A stretch of DNA of 64,000 nucleotides from Solanum dulcamara. Lineage: Eukaryota > Streptophyta > Magnoliopsida > Solanales > Solanaceae. The notes beneath the pieces are model-generated. The model was not told where the DNA came from and made no database searches. It was given only the letters and a program-made list of their open reading frames with translations. A program made the position numbers and the translations under genes. Below are positions 20,480 to 33,573 of this stretch, in pieces. The stretch lies in the NCBI RefSeq assembly GCF_947179165.1, contig NC_077238.1, positions 41,717,793 through 41,781,792 of the forward strand, written 5' to 3'. How positions within the stretch are numbered: the stretch's first letter is position 1; each line of letters begins with the position of its first letter.

Positions 20480-22512
20480 TCTATTGTAGGTTTTACCTCA
20501 CTCTATGCTCGGTATTAGGAGTCAAAGATATCACTAGATTCCATTTGATCCAGAAATTGAACGCACACTAAAGTATCTAAGGCTGAATTCCATTATGGCT
20601 GAGGAGGATTATAAGAGGGAAATGGCTGAGGCTTCTACCCGCAACATCTACTAGATAATTGGGCCTCGCTAGAACCGTTCGACCTCCACTTCTGGTTGGT
20701 AACATCAATTTTAACATCGTCAGTATGATGTTGCACTTATTAAGTATGAAAGAATTGTTCAGTTGTCTATCTCATGGCAAAGGAAATATGCTAAGGTAGT
20801 TGGTAGTGCTTTGACCAAAAATATGTCAAAAGAGGAGATACTCATAGAAGAGGATCGTGATGAGAATATGGCACACTTGATGACACATATTGTAGTGCTA
20901 GTGAAGCATAGGATGGGTGCACCAATAAAGAAGGTAAATGTTGTGACTTCTAGTGATCAGAGGCATAAGAATGGGGAAGTTTAGTAGTCGTATGATGAGG
21001 ATGCTTACTATGTGAGTAATCAGTTAGGGGATTCCTGGCCTAATTAATAGGGTTCTAATAAAGGACCTTGGAGGCAAGGCTAAGTGAATCAAGGTTGGAG
21101 TAGACAGCATAATCAAGCAAACGTAGGTTGGAGAGATAGAAATCAAAGTAAATGGTACCAACCTTTCGACCACAAGAGGGCCAATCTATATGTTACAACT
21201 CAAAGTGGTCACCAGAATTCCAAGCAGTCATTTGAGATCCTATGAGCTCAAAAATAGAGGATATGTGTCCTGTATGCTCAAAAAAATTCAAACTATTGAT
21301 GCTGATATGCAATAACTACGTAGTGGCCTAGAAACCATGGGCTATGTGGCAAACTCTCACTCACCTCGATTAAGAAAATATAAGATCCATTGAGCTAGAT
21401 GTTAGTGCCATTAAAAAAAGGCAAAAGGTCACTCTTCTAAGTGACATTATGGCTAATTCGAAAACCAAAGGAAGTAATGTGAGCCACTGTATGGATGTTA
21501 CAACTCGGAGTGGCCAAGTTTTTGATGACTATGTGGTGGTAATTGATATACCATAGAAGGTAAAAGTTTTTGACTACCCAATTCGGGAAAATGAGAAGAC
21601 GATCGTTACTGGTACGACTAGTGTTAAAAAGCTAAAAGTTATTGATGATGAAAATAAAAATGCTAAAGCTCCTAAAGAGAAAGAGGAGCCGATCGTCAAG
21701 AAAAGAGTAAGGAGTAGAATGCTATGTAAATACCAATGCATATTCCAAAGGGTCCTCAACCTTTTCCACAGAGGTTGAAGAAGAACGAAGAGGAGGCTAG
21801 TTTTAAAAAGTTCTTTGATACCTTCAAACAACTACATGTAAACATATCATTGATAGGAACATTGAGAGACATGCTTAAATATAAAAAATATCTACATGAG
21901 GTAGCGGCATGGAAAAGGCGCTTAGGCAATTATGAGACAGTAACACTTAATGAAGAGTGTAATTCAAGGGTGTTGAGCAAGCTTCCCAAAAATCTTATGC
22001 ATCCTAGGAGTTTCACCCTCCCAATACGTATAGGTGAAAGTGACGATGGAAACACATTATGTGACTTATGGGCAAATATTAATCTAATGCCCTTATCTAT
22101 GTTCAAGTCCCTCAACATAAGAGAGATGAATCTAGCTCTATTACTAGCAGAAATATCTCGTGTTTCCCCAGATAAAATATTTGAGGAAGTACTCATCTAA
22201 GTGGGTAAGTTTGTGATTCTTGTTGATTTTATAATTCTTGACTTTGAGGCAAATGCTAGTAGGCCAGTTATTTTGGGGCATCCGTTCTTAGTCACTAGAG
22301 GAGAACTAATTGATATGAGGGCTAACAAGATGAAAATGTGGGTCAATAATGAAGAGAATACCTTCACGGTATATAAAGCGGTCTCTACATGCTCACACTA
22401 TAAATATATATGCATGATTACTGAAGTAACTAAGACTAAGTGTGAACTGATAAAGAGTGACCATGGTGGATTGGTGAAGATGTTGTGGAAGCATGCACAA
22501 ATAGACAAGTAG
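20480..22512 (+). pseudogene. gag-protease remnant of the Athila/Tat-like element
   Basis: Early gag is visible as DPEIERTLKYLRLNSI and AEEDYKREMAEA near 20550-20630, broken by stops. A stretch at 21736-22200 contains PFPQRLKKNEEEASFKKF, FDTFKQLHVNISL and KRRLGNYETVTLNEEC, the well-known gag-to-protease linker of this lineage, then the protease start CDLWANINLMPLSM. The usual DLGAS of the active site reads DLWAN here, so the enzyme would be dead. The frame continues after a stop at 22201-22512 with RPVILGHPFLVTRG. No reverse transcriptase follows. Confidence 0.78.
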
Positions 22513-22805
22513 CCTAAACTAATATAGGAAACCAACATGAAAAAGAGAAAGCAAGAGTGAGAGGAAGAGGTATTTCCTCTCAGAATAAAGAAGAACAGAA
22601 GGATTTTTTGGAAGAGAAGAAAGTGTATAATAGGGTCTTGAAATATCAACCTTAGTCATGTCGTGATGTTAAATCAGGCATTACTCGAGAGGTAACCCAT
22701 GATTGTAATAGTTTAGGATATAAGAATAAAAAATAAAAATATATGAGCCATACTACGATCTAAACTAAGGTGCTTGGTGGGAGGTAACCCACCTTTGTAA
22801 TAGTT

Positions 22806-25407
22806 TGTCACACCCCAAGCTAGATCCTAAGAGTGACACGGTGATCGAGAATCCAAAGGATCCCTAACAAGCGTCTTAGTATACATTGCATTCATAAAGT
22901 TAAGTAAAATATAATGAAATCAAGAGAAAGAACAATCTCAATCATAGAAGTCTAGGAGTGAAAATGAAAACTCAAGTCATATGTCCAAGAATAGACTACA
23001 TCAACTCTATGTCTAAGCATGCCTCTACTTACTAGACGGGGGCTTAGGACAAGATCCTAGCTCACCCTAACATAAAAGGAGTTGAAAGTCATAATCATGA
23101 AAATAAAGTGTCATCCTTGATGAATAAGGACTCACCAAATCACTTCGAAGTAATAGCAAGCTCTAACTACAAATAGGATGCATGGTATGATAGTCCGTCC
23201 CTAAATTATGATACAATATAGGCAAAATATGCGTTAGTACATAGAAAGTTCTAACTATATGATATATGCATGAATAATAAAATACGGACATAGTCAAAAT
23301 GAATATAGAACGCATGACCAATATAATGAAAAGAATTTAAAATCATATAGTATATATATGGTCAATACATCATAAACATTATAGTAAGACTTACTTCATT
23401 TCATAAAACTTGTGTGGAATAGGACCTTTAACCTTATGAGAGATCGTGTACATGTGTGAGAGATACCGTCAATTGACATAAATCATGTGAGTTAACATGG
23501 AGTCCCGATGTTTACACTTACATCGAAGAAAAGGGGGAGACTACTTGCCAATATACACTCCTATATGCCTGAGTGGATCCACTAAGATACATGAAAGATA
23601 CATGAAAGTTATATAACTATGTGCCATTGTAGGATAAAGGATAGCCCATAGTAGAGGCTCGATTCCTTAAAGGTCACCCTGAGTGGATCCACTAAGATAC
23701 ATGAAAGATCTATCCTCAACTAAGGGTGACCTTTAAGGAATCGAGCCTCTACTATGGGCTATCCTTTATCCTACAATGGCACATAGTTATATGACAAAGG
23801 GATCTTACTACGGGTCTCTTGTCTCAACTATGGGAGAGAGTGCCTATCCCAAAGTCCACTCGGTGCTAGCTAAGCTCTCAATGGAATAGACAAATCATAA
23901 GTCATAAAGTTGACATCATGTGGGAGGGGCCATATCTTCTACCCATCCACCATTCATAAAACTATAATCATAGAATAACTCCTTAATCTTGTCTCATGTA
24001 ATGTGAGTAGTTTCCTTTCATCATTACATATTCATACTTAGGTGAAAAGAAACCACAATCTTTCATACTTGAATTGATTTTATCATAAAGCTTATTTCAA
24101 ACCTTTCATGTAACTTGCTTGAAAGTCTTATCAAATCATACTCATAATATATAGCTTATCATTGGAAATCATAGCATAATGCATAAGACTATATGAAATA
24201 ATATTAAAATAATATAATTAAATGGAAATCATGCTTAATCATATAGGACAATATCAATTGCATCATAATCGAGAGGACCCATTAAGGAATTTATGAACCC
24301 TAAATAACTTTATAGAGAAATTACTTGTAAATCATCAAAACTCATGCAATTTAATAGTAATTCATACTTAATTGACTAAATAAAAAATAATTAAATATTA
24401 ATTCATTCAATTGAAAAAGAATTAAACAAGACCCATAATGAGATCATGAACCCTAGATAATATTGTAGAGAATTCATAAGAAATAGATTTGTAATCATAG
24501 AATAAATCATAATTCTTCCAATTGAATGGATATTGAGAAGACCTATAAATATACATACTTGAATTGGGTAGAAAAGTAGAGATTTTTTTGGGTCCATGAG
24601 TGGAAGGAACCCATGGATGAATATCCACATACCTTAACTATCAAAGCTTTAACAATGGAGATTTGGTGGTTGAAACCCTATCTTGGAGAAGATGGAATCC
24701 TTGGGAGAGTCTTTTCTTCTTTTTCGTAGAGAAGTTTTAGAGAATGAATGAGAGTAGGGGAATTTTGAAGAATGAAGGTAGTTATAGGTCTTCAACATTA
24801 CCCAAAATCCATCCAGGTTCGTTGAACCAAGAATGGGAAAGGAAGGAAATACCCCTCATTAAATGAATTTGAAAGATCCTATGGATGGGGCCCTATGAGT
24901 TGTAGAATCCTTAATGAGTCATCAACTTGAATCGTCAAATAGTATACCAAAATAGAGCTACTGGAATTTGCACTCTTTCCCTATGAGTCAAGTTTATGGG
25001 TCGTAGAAAAGTCTACGGCTCGTAGAAACCACTTGTAGAAGTCTTTCACACTTGGACAAAAACCTGATATCAGAAATTATCCTACGAGTCCAAGTTACGA
25101 GTCTTCAAAGTGTTTATGGGTCATAGACCCAACTCGTAAACCCCAAGTCACAAGCTAGTAGCTACTAGAATTGGATGTGTCATCTACGACTCATACCTAT
25201 GAGTTGTCGACTCTTTTATGAGTCGTAAAGATGACTCATCAACCCTCTCTAACACAGTCAAAATCAGACCTCAGTACCAATCTTATAAATCTATCCTACA
25301 ATCCATAGAATCCTCTATGAGTCGTAGGTCAACTCGTGGGACTGGTTCAGTCAAGATTTTTCCCAAATTTTCCATTGTTTCAATCTTTTAACTTCTTGAG
25401 TCTTACA
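22806..25407 (-). mobile_element. solo LTR of a Ty3/gypsy element related to element A
   Basis: Starts TGTCACACCCCAAGC and ends GAGTCTTACA, the same ends as the LTRs of element A (TGTCACGCCCC ... GGTCTTACA). It is flanked by TAGTT at left and CAGTT at right, a 5-bp duplication with one change. No internal region exists, so it is the product of LTR-LTR recombination. At 2602 bp it is longer than A's LTRs, in part because of the inverted duplication at 23611-23792. Strand is by analogy with A. Confidence 0.82.
23611..23792. repeat. perfect 70-bp inverted repeat with 42-bp spacer
   Basis: Bases 23611-23680 are the exact reverse complement of 23723-23792. The spacer starts with a copy (about 23678-23709) of the sequence CTGAGTGGATCCACTAAG that also precedes the first arm at about 23570-23600. 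The arrangement fits an inverted duplication formed by template switching. Confidence 0.95.
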
Positions 25408-25829
25408 CAGTTATCTGAGTGTTTTACAGGTACAAGGTTCCAAGCAAAGGAGAAAATGCAAAATTAAACCACATAAGTAATGGAAAAATAGCTAGATAAA
25501 GCCTTGAGTGACACAAACCCACAAGTATCACGTTGGGCTCCATAACATTGACTCGGTTCATCATTGATCACTATGCCATGACTACTTATAAACTTTAGAA
25601 GGGTTGAATTTTAGGTTAAAAATACATTGGGATCTATGATGCAAACCTAGAACATCATGATAGGTCCCACGCTGCACTAAACATATTCTCAAGGTAAATT
25701 TCTTCTAAGAAAACCAAGTAAACTTGACCTAGTACACTTAATATAATCCCCGAGACTCGAATTTCTTCTTATTTTATCACCTCTATGCCACTGCTCTCCC
25801 AAATTCTTTCGAATGTTGGTGTAAGCACA
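25408..25829 (+). mobile_element. continuation of the Athila/Tat-like element
   Basis: Sequence resumes after the solo LTR. The left flank (GGTGGGAGGTAACCCACC) and this stretch (GTACAAGGTTCCAAGC) resemble the downstream region of Athila/Tat elements. No coding domain is intact. It is cut at 25830 by the first LTR of element C. Confidence 0.45.
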
Positions 25830-26640
25830 TGTAATGACCCTCCTGGCCATTTTTGCCTTTTTGATCTTTTCATCATTTAGAACTTTCTTATAAGTCATTT
25901 ATGACATGATGGCACTGACAATTCGGTTTTCTAGTTGTTCGTTTAGGTTTTATGCCCATTTCCCTATTTTGGAGCTCTTAGAGTTTGAACGGTTGACTTT
26001 GGTCAAAACTCTAAAAAAATAAACTCAGAATAGAATTTTGATGATTCTATCAGCTCCACAATGGTTATTTTAGGCTAGTAGCATATTTGGATCAAGTCCC
26101 GATGCTTTTGGTACGAGTTTGAGCCGTTAGGCATTTTAGCCTTTAAGCTTTAACCTAAGTGTAATGACCTTTTAGGTCATTTTCGTAATACTACTTTTGT
26201 TTCATTGTTTTGAGCATCCCTATAGTGACCCAGGTCATTTATGACCTACTGGCGTTGGTAGCATGGTCTCCTGATAGTTCATTTGGGTTTTAGAACCATT
26301 TCTCTGTTTAAGAGCTTTTATAACTTGAAAAGTTAAATTTGATCATAACTTCTGGAAAACGATCCTAGAATGGAATTCTGATGGTTTCATCAGTTTTAGA
26401 ATGACCAAATTATATTGGTAGCATGGTTGGCATGAGTACCAAGGTAATTGATATGAGGTTGGGGCCATTTCATGATTTTGCCTTTGAGATTTGGCTTATG
26501 GTTGACTTTGGTCAACATTCCTAGAAAACGCACTCGGATAAAAATTTTGACAACTCAGTTAGCTCCAGACTATCGAGTTTTGTTCAGAATGACCCTTTAT
26601 TCTCTTCCCGAAGCTTCTGGTCTAATCCTGAGGCCCATTG
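25830..26640 (+). repeat. ~330-bp tandem repeat at the start of the LTR
   Basis: The motif GTAATGACC (25831 and 26160), a GGTTGACTTTGGTCAA-like piece and a CTCAGAATAGAATTTTGATG-like piece recur. Two full units and a partial third can be followed, diverged by substitutions. It lies in the U3 promoter region. Confidence 0.65.
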
Positions 26641-28227
26641 TGGAATTTAGCTCAAAATGGCCCTATGTGTGGGACCCATTTTTATTCACAACGACCTCGT
26701 ATGGAAATTTTGACTGCGGCATTGAGCTGGAATATCAAATTTGGTGGGGTAGCATATCTCATTTGCATGCACGAGATTTCTAACAAATTTTGAGCACCCC
26801 ATCAGAGTATTTGAACTTGGTGAATATCATCTTTTCAACTGATATCTAGTGTAGCCAAGTTTTTTGTACGCGATTGTGGAGGTCCAGGAAATTGACCTTT
26901 ATGTTTGCAGGGCCTAGGCCGCATTCACGGAGGTGTGTCATTTTTACCTCCGTATCCGCGGATTTCTTGCTGCGATCGCGAAGGCCAAACTTCCTGACCT
27001 CTGCATTCATGGGCCATTTAGGCTGCGTTCGCGAAGGCCAACACCTTGGTCTTTTAATAAAACACCAAGGATGAACTCAACATTATTTTCTAACTTCAAA
27101 TATCGATTTCTCTTTCATTTCTCAACCAAATTTGGTGATTCAAAGGTCTAGACTCAAGGGAATTTCGTGAGGAATTCATTGGTGAGCTCGGAAACCTATT
27201 TAGGAGCTTCATGTGAGGCAAATTATTAATTTAGCTGCTGCTTTTAGTCAATTTCAAGATGAAATTATGTTGAATTTTGGAGGATTGTAACTTGATTATT
27301 TTAGCTCCATTTTTAGTGATTTTAAGGCATGCTTGTGAGGTTTTCCACAAGGAACATTGTAGAGTGCTTGGTCTTAGCCGTGGGGATTTAGTTTTTGATA
27401 AATTGAGGGTTATAGATGCTGCCATATTCATTCTTTTAGCTTGAATTGTGGGAATTTTTTTGGATGATCAATTTATGTATTTTTCCAACCCCGAATTGTG
27501 TTTTAATTTGATTCTTGATCTTTGGGTGCTGTTATGGATTAGTTTTTGGGGTCAATTCCAAAATTCTAAATGTGGGTTCCACACTTCTCATTTTAGACTT
27601 CGAAATTGATTTGTCTCCAAAAATTATGATATTAGCTTTTAAATGATCGTGACGGTTGTGATTCTATTTTTGACAGCGTGGCAGCATTCCCTTTTTTTAG
27701 ATTGAGCTGGGATGTTTGAAAGCATATTGAGATTGTTGGAATTTGGTTGGGTAACTTATTTTTATATCTTAGGTTTTAGAAATCATGTTATGAGATTTTA
27801 TTAGTTTTTTTGGGTAATTGGAAGTACTTGATCTTTTCCGTTATTTGTTAGTATTATAAGAGGAGTTGAATGCATATGATGTTGGTTTTGTGGAGCATGT
27901 TGGCCTTAATATAGGTTGTAAACTTGCTTTTAGTGCCCCGGCATCGCTCCGGTGGGTTTAGATCCGTGTAGAATGGTGTAATAAGCTAGTGCCTGGTAGT
28001 TGGCCTTAACTAGGTAGTAACCTTGCTCTTATGAATACCCTTACCCATACCTCGATATGATTGTAAATTTAGATATGCATCGACGATATTAGACTCGGAG
28101 GTCATTCCATTTCAGCTCCGGTTCAAGCTTTAGCAGTATATCGGTTGATTCAATGGGATGACATTTTTTGTAAGTATTGGCATCCTGTTGGAAATAAGAA
28201 TGATCTGCACCCTCAGATAAATTATCT

Positions 28228-28565
28228 GTGAGCATCTGGGTACCCAATCCTGGCCTCCGTATTGAGATTTCATCAGGGAGCATCCAGGTAGCCAGTCCCG
28301 ACCTCTATCGACCTACTATTATAGTGAACATTCAGGTACCCAGTCTCGGCCTCCATATTATCAATGAATTCTAGCAAACATAAGGGCTCCAAGCTCGGCC
28401 TTTGCCACATTGACATCTTAGGAAAGCATCTGAGTTCCTGGCTCGGCCTTGGCCACATTAACATCTCAAGCGAGTATTCGGATTTCAACCCCGACCTTGA
28501 CCACATTGACATCTCGGGCAAGCATCTGGGTTGCCAGTCCTGGCCTTGGCCCCTAGAAGATTCAT
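28228..28565 (+). repeat. ~48-bp tandem repeat, seven copies, in LTR C
   Basis: Units begin with variants of GAGCATCTGGGTACCCAGTC and continue with CGGCCTCCGTATT or CGGCCTTGGCCACATT. Starts are near 28229, 28276, 28325, 28373, 28421, 28469 and 28517. The last three or four copies are most alike, suggesting recent spread of one variant. Confidence 0.85.
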
Positions 28566-29347
28566 GGATTTTGGTTTGAAAAAGACATGACCCCTTCAGT
28601 TCTTGGCATCACAGATTCTTGACTCCTAACCTTGGTAGTTGTAGCTTTTCTGTGTACCTGATGGGATTATGGTGGTTCGTCCAAGTTTTTATTTAAACTT
28701 GCGCACGGGTGTTTCGGCTGGGCTTATAGGCCCAGTTGGGTATAGTTAGCTGTAGTCTCTTTGATAGTACCCTTTTCACTTTAGATGCTTATTATGGTTC
28801 CTATTTAGGCTTATTCCTCTTTGTAATATTATTTTTACCTTTCCTACCCAGTCGGCCTATGATTCCTACTGGGTATCTATTGTCTTGGTACTCATACTAT
28901 ACTCTTCATCTACTTTCATGATGCAGGCCCGAGCACCAGCTACCGTCGCGGATAGATCGAGCCTATTGCAGTCAGCTTCAGAGACTAGGGTGAGCACCTG
29001 GCATTTTAGGATCATTTCTTTCTCCTTCAGTATGGATGGTCTGTCTTTTGAGTTTTTGAGACTAGGCTATTTTTTATATAAGTTTGGTCCATTTTTGGGA
29101 CTTGTATCTCTATTTTATTTTGTAGTAGCTCTGTATTTGTGACTTTCAGGTTTTGGGAGGGATCTTTAACTATGTATATCAAGTATTGGTTGCTTCCATT
29201 TATCTATTCTGCTTATTTTAGAATTTTCCACTCTTGTGTAGTTTCTGCCCTCAAACCCATTATTTGTCATTTTGGGTTTACGTGTTGGCTTACCTATTGG
29301 TGGGTTAGAGTAGGTACTATCATGACCTGAGAAATCGGGCCATGACA

Positions 29348-29948
29348 TTAAGTTTGACTTTTGTCAATATTTTTGATAAACATGCTCAGATTGGAATTCT
29401 GTCAGTTTGGTTAGTGTGCTAGTGTAGCAAATTTTTGTTCTCCACGTTCATGGGCATGGAAGCTCTACATTCATGGAGGGTTAACGAGGTTGTTCTCCAC
29501 GTTCATAGGAATGGAAGCTCAATGTTCGTGGAGGGTTAATTATTAGCAACTTAAAGTCCTTCAAAACCCATTTTCAGTTTATTCTCTCAACTTCAAAATG
29601 CGATAACTAGTGCTAGGAGACTCCATTTTGGGTGATTAAAAGTCCAGCATGTTGGGTAAGTTTGTTGCTATGCATTGGAGTGCTTGGGGGATGCAGAGGA
29701 CTTGTTGTTTGAGGTAATTTTCCATCCCAACAAGACTTCTCTCTCTTTTCTTAAGCTCTAATGGTAAAAATAATTGTATGGGCTAATTTCCTTCCTTTCG
29801 AATGTCGAATTGCATCATAAATTGGGACACATGTTCAGTAAGCTCAAATGAACCTTTTCACATAATCGATTTCAAGATTCCTAGTGTGGGTTTTACAATC
29901 TTGTTTTAGACCCAATTTTGGGTTCATCTCTGAAAAATGCAATTTTGG
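29348..29948 (+). repeat. second LTR of element C, left piece (5'-truncated)
   Basis: Begins abruptly with a diverged match to position ~26500 of the first LTR (GTTTGACTTTTGTCAA). It contains a duplicated piece TTCTCCACGTTCATRGG. It is interrupted at 29949 by element A and continues at 49266. Confidence 0.65.
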
Positions 29949-32076
29949 TGTCAAAATATCCAAGTCTAGGGCCTAGACGTGACAAGGCAATCCGAAACCC
30001 ACAGGATCCTAACCAAGCTATCTTAGCATACATAAGGTAAAAAAACATAATAAGATAAGTGGAAGAATCAACTCAAAATAGAATTCAAAGGAAAGTAAAT
30101 TTAATCCCAATGTACACAATAGACTACATCCAATTTCAACGTCTAAACATGCCTCTATACTAGAATTTGATGGGGGCTTAGGAAAAACTCTAGCTCACTC
30201 GAATCATGAAAGAGAATTGAGATTACAATATGAAAGAAAAGTCATGTCCTCGATGAATGAAGACTCACCAACTCTCGAAAACTGAACCAACTCTAGCCAT
30301 GAAGGTGAGAAGCGTGAGTATCGCCCATCCCTACATTATGAGATAATGTAGGCAAAATATGCGTTAGTACATAGAAGGTACTAAGTATCTAAGGTATGCA
30401 TGAATAAGTAAAGGAACGTGAGCAATATAACATAAGATGCATGACCAACATAATGAGCATGAATTAAACTTAGAGCATTTGAAATATCACGTAAACTATT
30501 GTCAAAACACCATAAAACTTCATAATAAATTTTTGATCTTTGCATAAAACTTGAATGTGGGATAAGAACTTTAACCGACATGTAAAGACCATGCGAGCTA
30601 TAACATGGAACTGATGTAACTCCCACATCGAGAAGAGAGAGGCTACTTCCCAAGGTAGACTCCATGAGAACAACTTGAACTTTGTGAGCTATGTATGGAT
30701 CCATTAGCTAAGCCATAAAGGCAACCTACAAAGAAAACGTAGTTTGAGACTTTAGGTTGCTACTAGGATTCCCTTGGGTAATTAACTACGTTATCAGACC
30801 GAACCCCACCTATAAGTCCTCTCGATGCTTAGTCGATATCCCAAAGGAAATCATTAAAAATATAGAAGTATCATCATTAGCGTCAATATGAAAATAATCA
30901 TTAGGGTAGCTCATTAACTTTAGTGATTCATCGAAATCTATAAACTTTAGTGAGAATTATTCTTATCACCATCTTTAAACATGATTGTGTGATAATTGTC
31001 CTTATCACACCATAATAACTTTATTAGATCTTAATAGATCATCATCATAACTGTAATCATTCAATCATGAATCTCAACTTCATTCATACAAGCCTTTCTT
31101 TGAAAATCATTGAATTCATAATAAAAACTCATGTAAATCATCATTGAACCTCATAATCATAATTGATAGTAGATTTATGCATAGGCATTTATAATTTAAC
31201 TTGAAATCATGCAATTCATGTAGAAATATGCTTATAATGATCATTAATAACTTTTAAAAATGAAATTGAAATAGCCGAATATAATTCATCAAAACTAGGG
31301 TTAATAGATAATTAAAATTTGAAGTAAAATTTGAGGAAACCTTGGGAATATATGGATGAAAGGAACCCATGGATCAATCCGCACATACCTTGGTGAATTT
31401 ACTAAGAAATTGAAGAAGAATTTGATTTCTTTTGAAACCCTATCTTAGAATTTAGAGAAGAGCTTGAGTGACCTTGAGGGAAATGATTGATCTTGCCTTA
31501 GAGATTTTTAGAAGAATGAATTAGAATAGAGGGAATTTTAGAGGATTGGGTATTTATAGGCTTGAACTTGGCCATAATAGAGTCTAGGTTCATTAAATCA
31601 AACTTGGAAAAATACCCTTATACCCTTCATTAAATTCGAAACTTGACCCTAGAGTTTACACCTACGAGTCGTAAATCCATTGATGAATTGTCATCTTGAT
31701 TCGTCCTGCAAGGTATGAGAAATCACTGAAGTCTTGAGTCTCTGAAGTTGCATCTATGAAGTGTTTCTACAACTCATCATCGTGATTATGGCTAGTTGAC
31801 TCAAATCATCCTGCAGGTTTAAAAACCTGCAAATTTGAGGGTCTCTGAACTTTTGTTACGAGTTATTGTTATGACTCATCGAAAGGATTATGTCTTATCT
31901 TGACGAGCCCTAGGTACTTTACTGAGCATTTGGTCCTATACACTCCCAAGGGCTCCCTCTATGACTTGTCAGTCGTAGGAACTTCTACGAATCATAGAGT
32001 GAATCATGGTTTGAAGTCAATTAACATTTTTGAGAATTTCTCCTTGGTTTCAACTTTCTGACTCCGAGGTCTTACA
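29949..32076 (-). repeat. 3' LTR of element A
   Basis: Matches 47164-49265 throughout; the outermost ten bases are diverged (TGTCAAAATATCC against TGTCACGCCCC). Beside it at 32077 lies the polypurine tract, read on the - strand as AAGGGGGAAATAT. Confidence 0.85.
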
Positions 32077-32091
32077 ATATTTCCCCCTTGG
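32077..32091 (-). other. polypurine tract of element A
   Basis: - strand CCAAGGGGGAAATAT directly before the 3' LTR start TGTAAGACC. It primes plus-strand synthesis and confirms the orientation. Confidence 0.75.
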
Positions 32092-32320
32092 GAACATTCT
32101 TCCTCAAATGAGATTTAACTTATCATAGTATGGACACGGAAAGAGGACTAGGTACCCAACATGGATATAATGACACCTTAAAATGCATAGAATATGAGAT
32201 TTTCAAACATAACATAAAACATGAATTAAAAATCAATCTTCATGAACATGCATTACATATGAATGACATAGGAGAAACTGAATATGTAGGACTTCAATCA
32301 ATTTGAATATGAACAACTTA

Positions 32321-33560
32321 CTACCTTAGGCTTGAGTAAAGGGGAAGAGATACGGGTATCATTTCATCATATCCGCCTTCGCCTCCCAAGTAGCACTCTC
32401 TACTTGTTGATTCCTCCACAATACTTTGACGGACACAATCTCTTTGTTTTTTAGTCATTTGCTGGTCTAAGAATTCTACCAGAACCTCCTCATAAGTCAA
32501 ATTTTCTTCAACACTCACATATTCCAATGATATAATGGATTTCAAATCACCCACAAACTTTCTCAACGTAGATACATGAAACACCGGATGAACCATAACT
32601 AACTAAATGCAAATCTAACTCATAAGCCACCTTGCCAATACACCTCAATATCTTATTAGTTCCAACATATCTAAGACTTAATTTCCCTTTCTTACCAAAA
32701 CACATTGTGAAGAGTGAAACCTTCAAATAAACTCAATCGTCCTCATGAAATTCAAGTTCTCTTTTCCTAACACCCGAATAAGACTTTTAACGACTTTGAG
32801 CCATCTTAAACCTCTCCATTATGAGTCTCACATTTTCCATAGAATCTATCACCAAATCGGTACCAATCAAGGCCATCTCACCTACTTCAAACCATCCCAC
32901 CAGGGACCTACATCTTCTCTCATTCAATGCTTTATAAGGAGCCATTTGGATGCTATAGTGATAACTAATATTGTAGGCAAACTCAATAAATGATAGATTC
33001 TCATACCAACTTCCTTTAAAATCAATAACACATGTCTGAAACATATCCTCTAAAGTTTGAATCATTCTTTCGGCTTGACAATCGGTTTGAGGATGGAAAA
33101 TAGTACTTAACTTAACCTTTGTACCAAGGCCATTTTGAAACGACTTCCAAAAATGCAAAGTGGATTGAGTACCTAGATCCGATATAATGCACAAGAAAAC
33201 ACCATGCAGTCTTACCAACTCAAGATCATACAACTTAGCATAGTCTTTGGCACTATAAAAAGTCTTACCGACAAAAAATGAGATGACTTAGTCATTAGAT
33301 CTAAAATAACTCAAATAGAATCATATTGTTTCTTGGTATGAGAAAAACCCATTACAAAGTTCATATTCACATCTTCCACTTCCAAGTAGGAATTTCAATG
33401 TCTTGAGCCAAACCTCCTAATTTTTGATGCTCAACTTTAACTTATTGACAATTTGGACACCTAGACACGAACTAAGCTATATCCTTTTTCATGTTATTCC
33501 ACTAATACACTTTTCTCAATTCACGACACATCTTGGTGGATCCCGGATGAATCGAATACC
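32321..33560 (-). pseudogene. integrase and chromodomain-like region of element A
   Basis: The piece at 32787-33233 has SDLGTQSTLHFWKSFQNGLG, STIFHPQTDCQAERMIQTLE and SFIEFAYNISYHYSIQMAPY, the integrase core with its HPQTDxQxER block. 32321-32596 has HPVFHVSTLRKFVGD, the C-terminal linker before a chromodomain-type tail. The upstream HHCC zinc region is visible to about 33560 in other frames. Stops and frameshifts separate the pieces, so no integrase can be made. Confidence 0.85.
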
Positions 33561-33573
33561 ATGAACTATGGGC

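Larger units (their letters stand above)
18880..22805 (+). mobile_element. old Athila/Tat-like Ty3/gypsy element, 5' portion
   Basis: Order on the + strand is an LTR-like region (about 18880-20376), a decayed primer-binding site, then gag and protease remnants. The solo LTR at 22806-25407 interrupts it, and similar sequence resumes at 25413-25829. The left border is approximate. Many stops and shifts mark it as one of the oldest insertions in the block. Confidence 0.6.
25830..29347 (+). repeat. first LTR of Ty3/gypsy element C (complete, ~3.5 kb)
   Basis: Starts TGTAATGACCCTCC and ends AATCGGGCCATGACA. The end matches the second LTR (AATTAGATCATGACA at 51526), which is followed by a primer-binding site. 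No such site follows here; the next bases are the interior of a second LTR. It contains two internal tandem arrays. ORFs inside are not supported as genes. Confidence 0.75.

Noticed and set aside
28736..29330. Hydrophobic ORFs suggesting small membrane proteins
   Set aside because: They lie inside the 3' half of LTR C, where the frames are not conserved in the second LTR copy.
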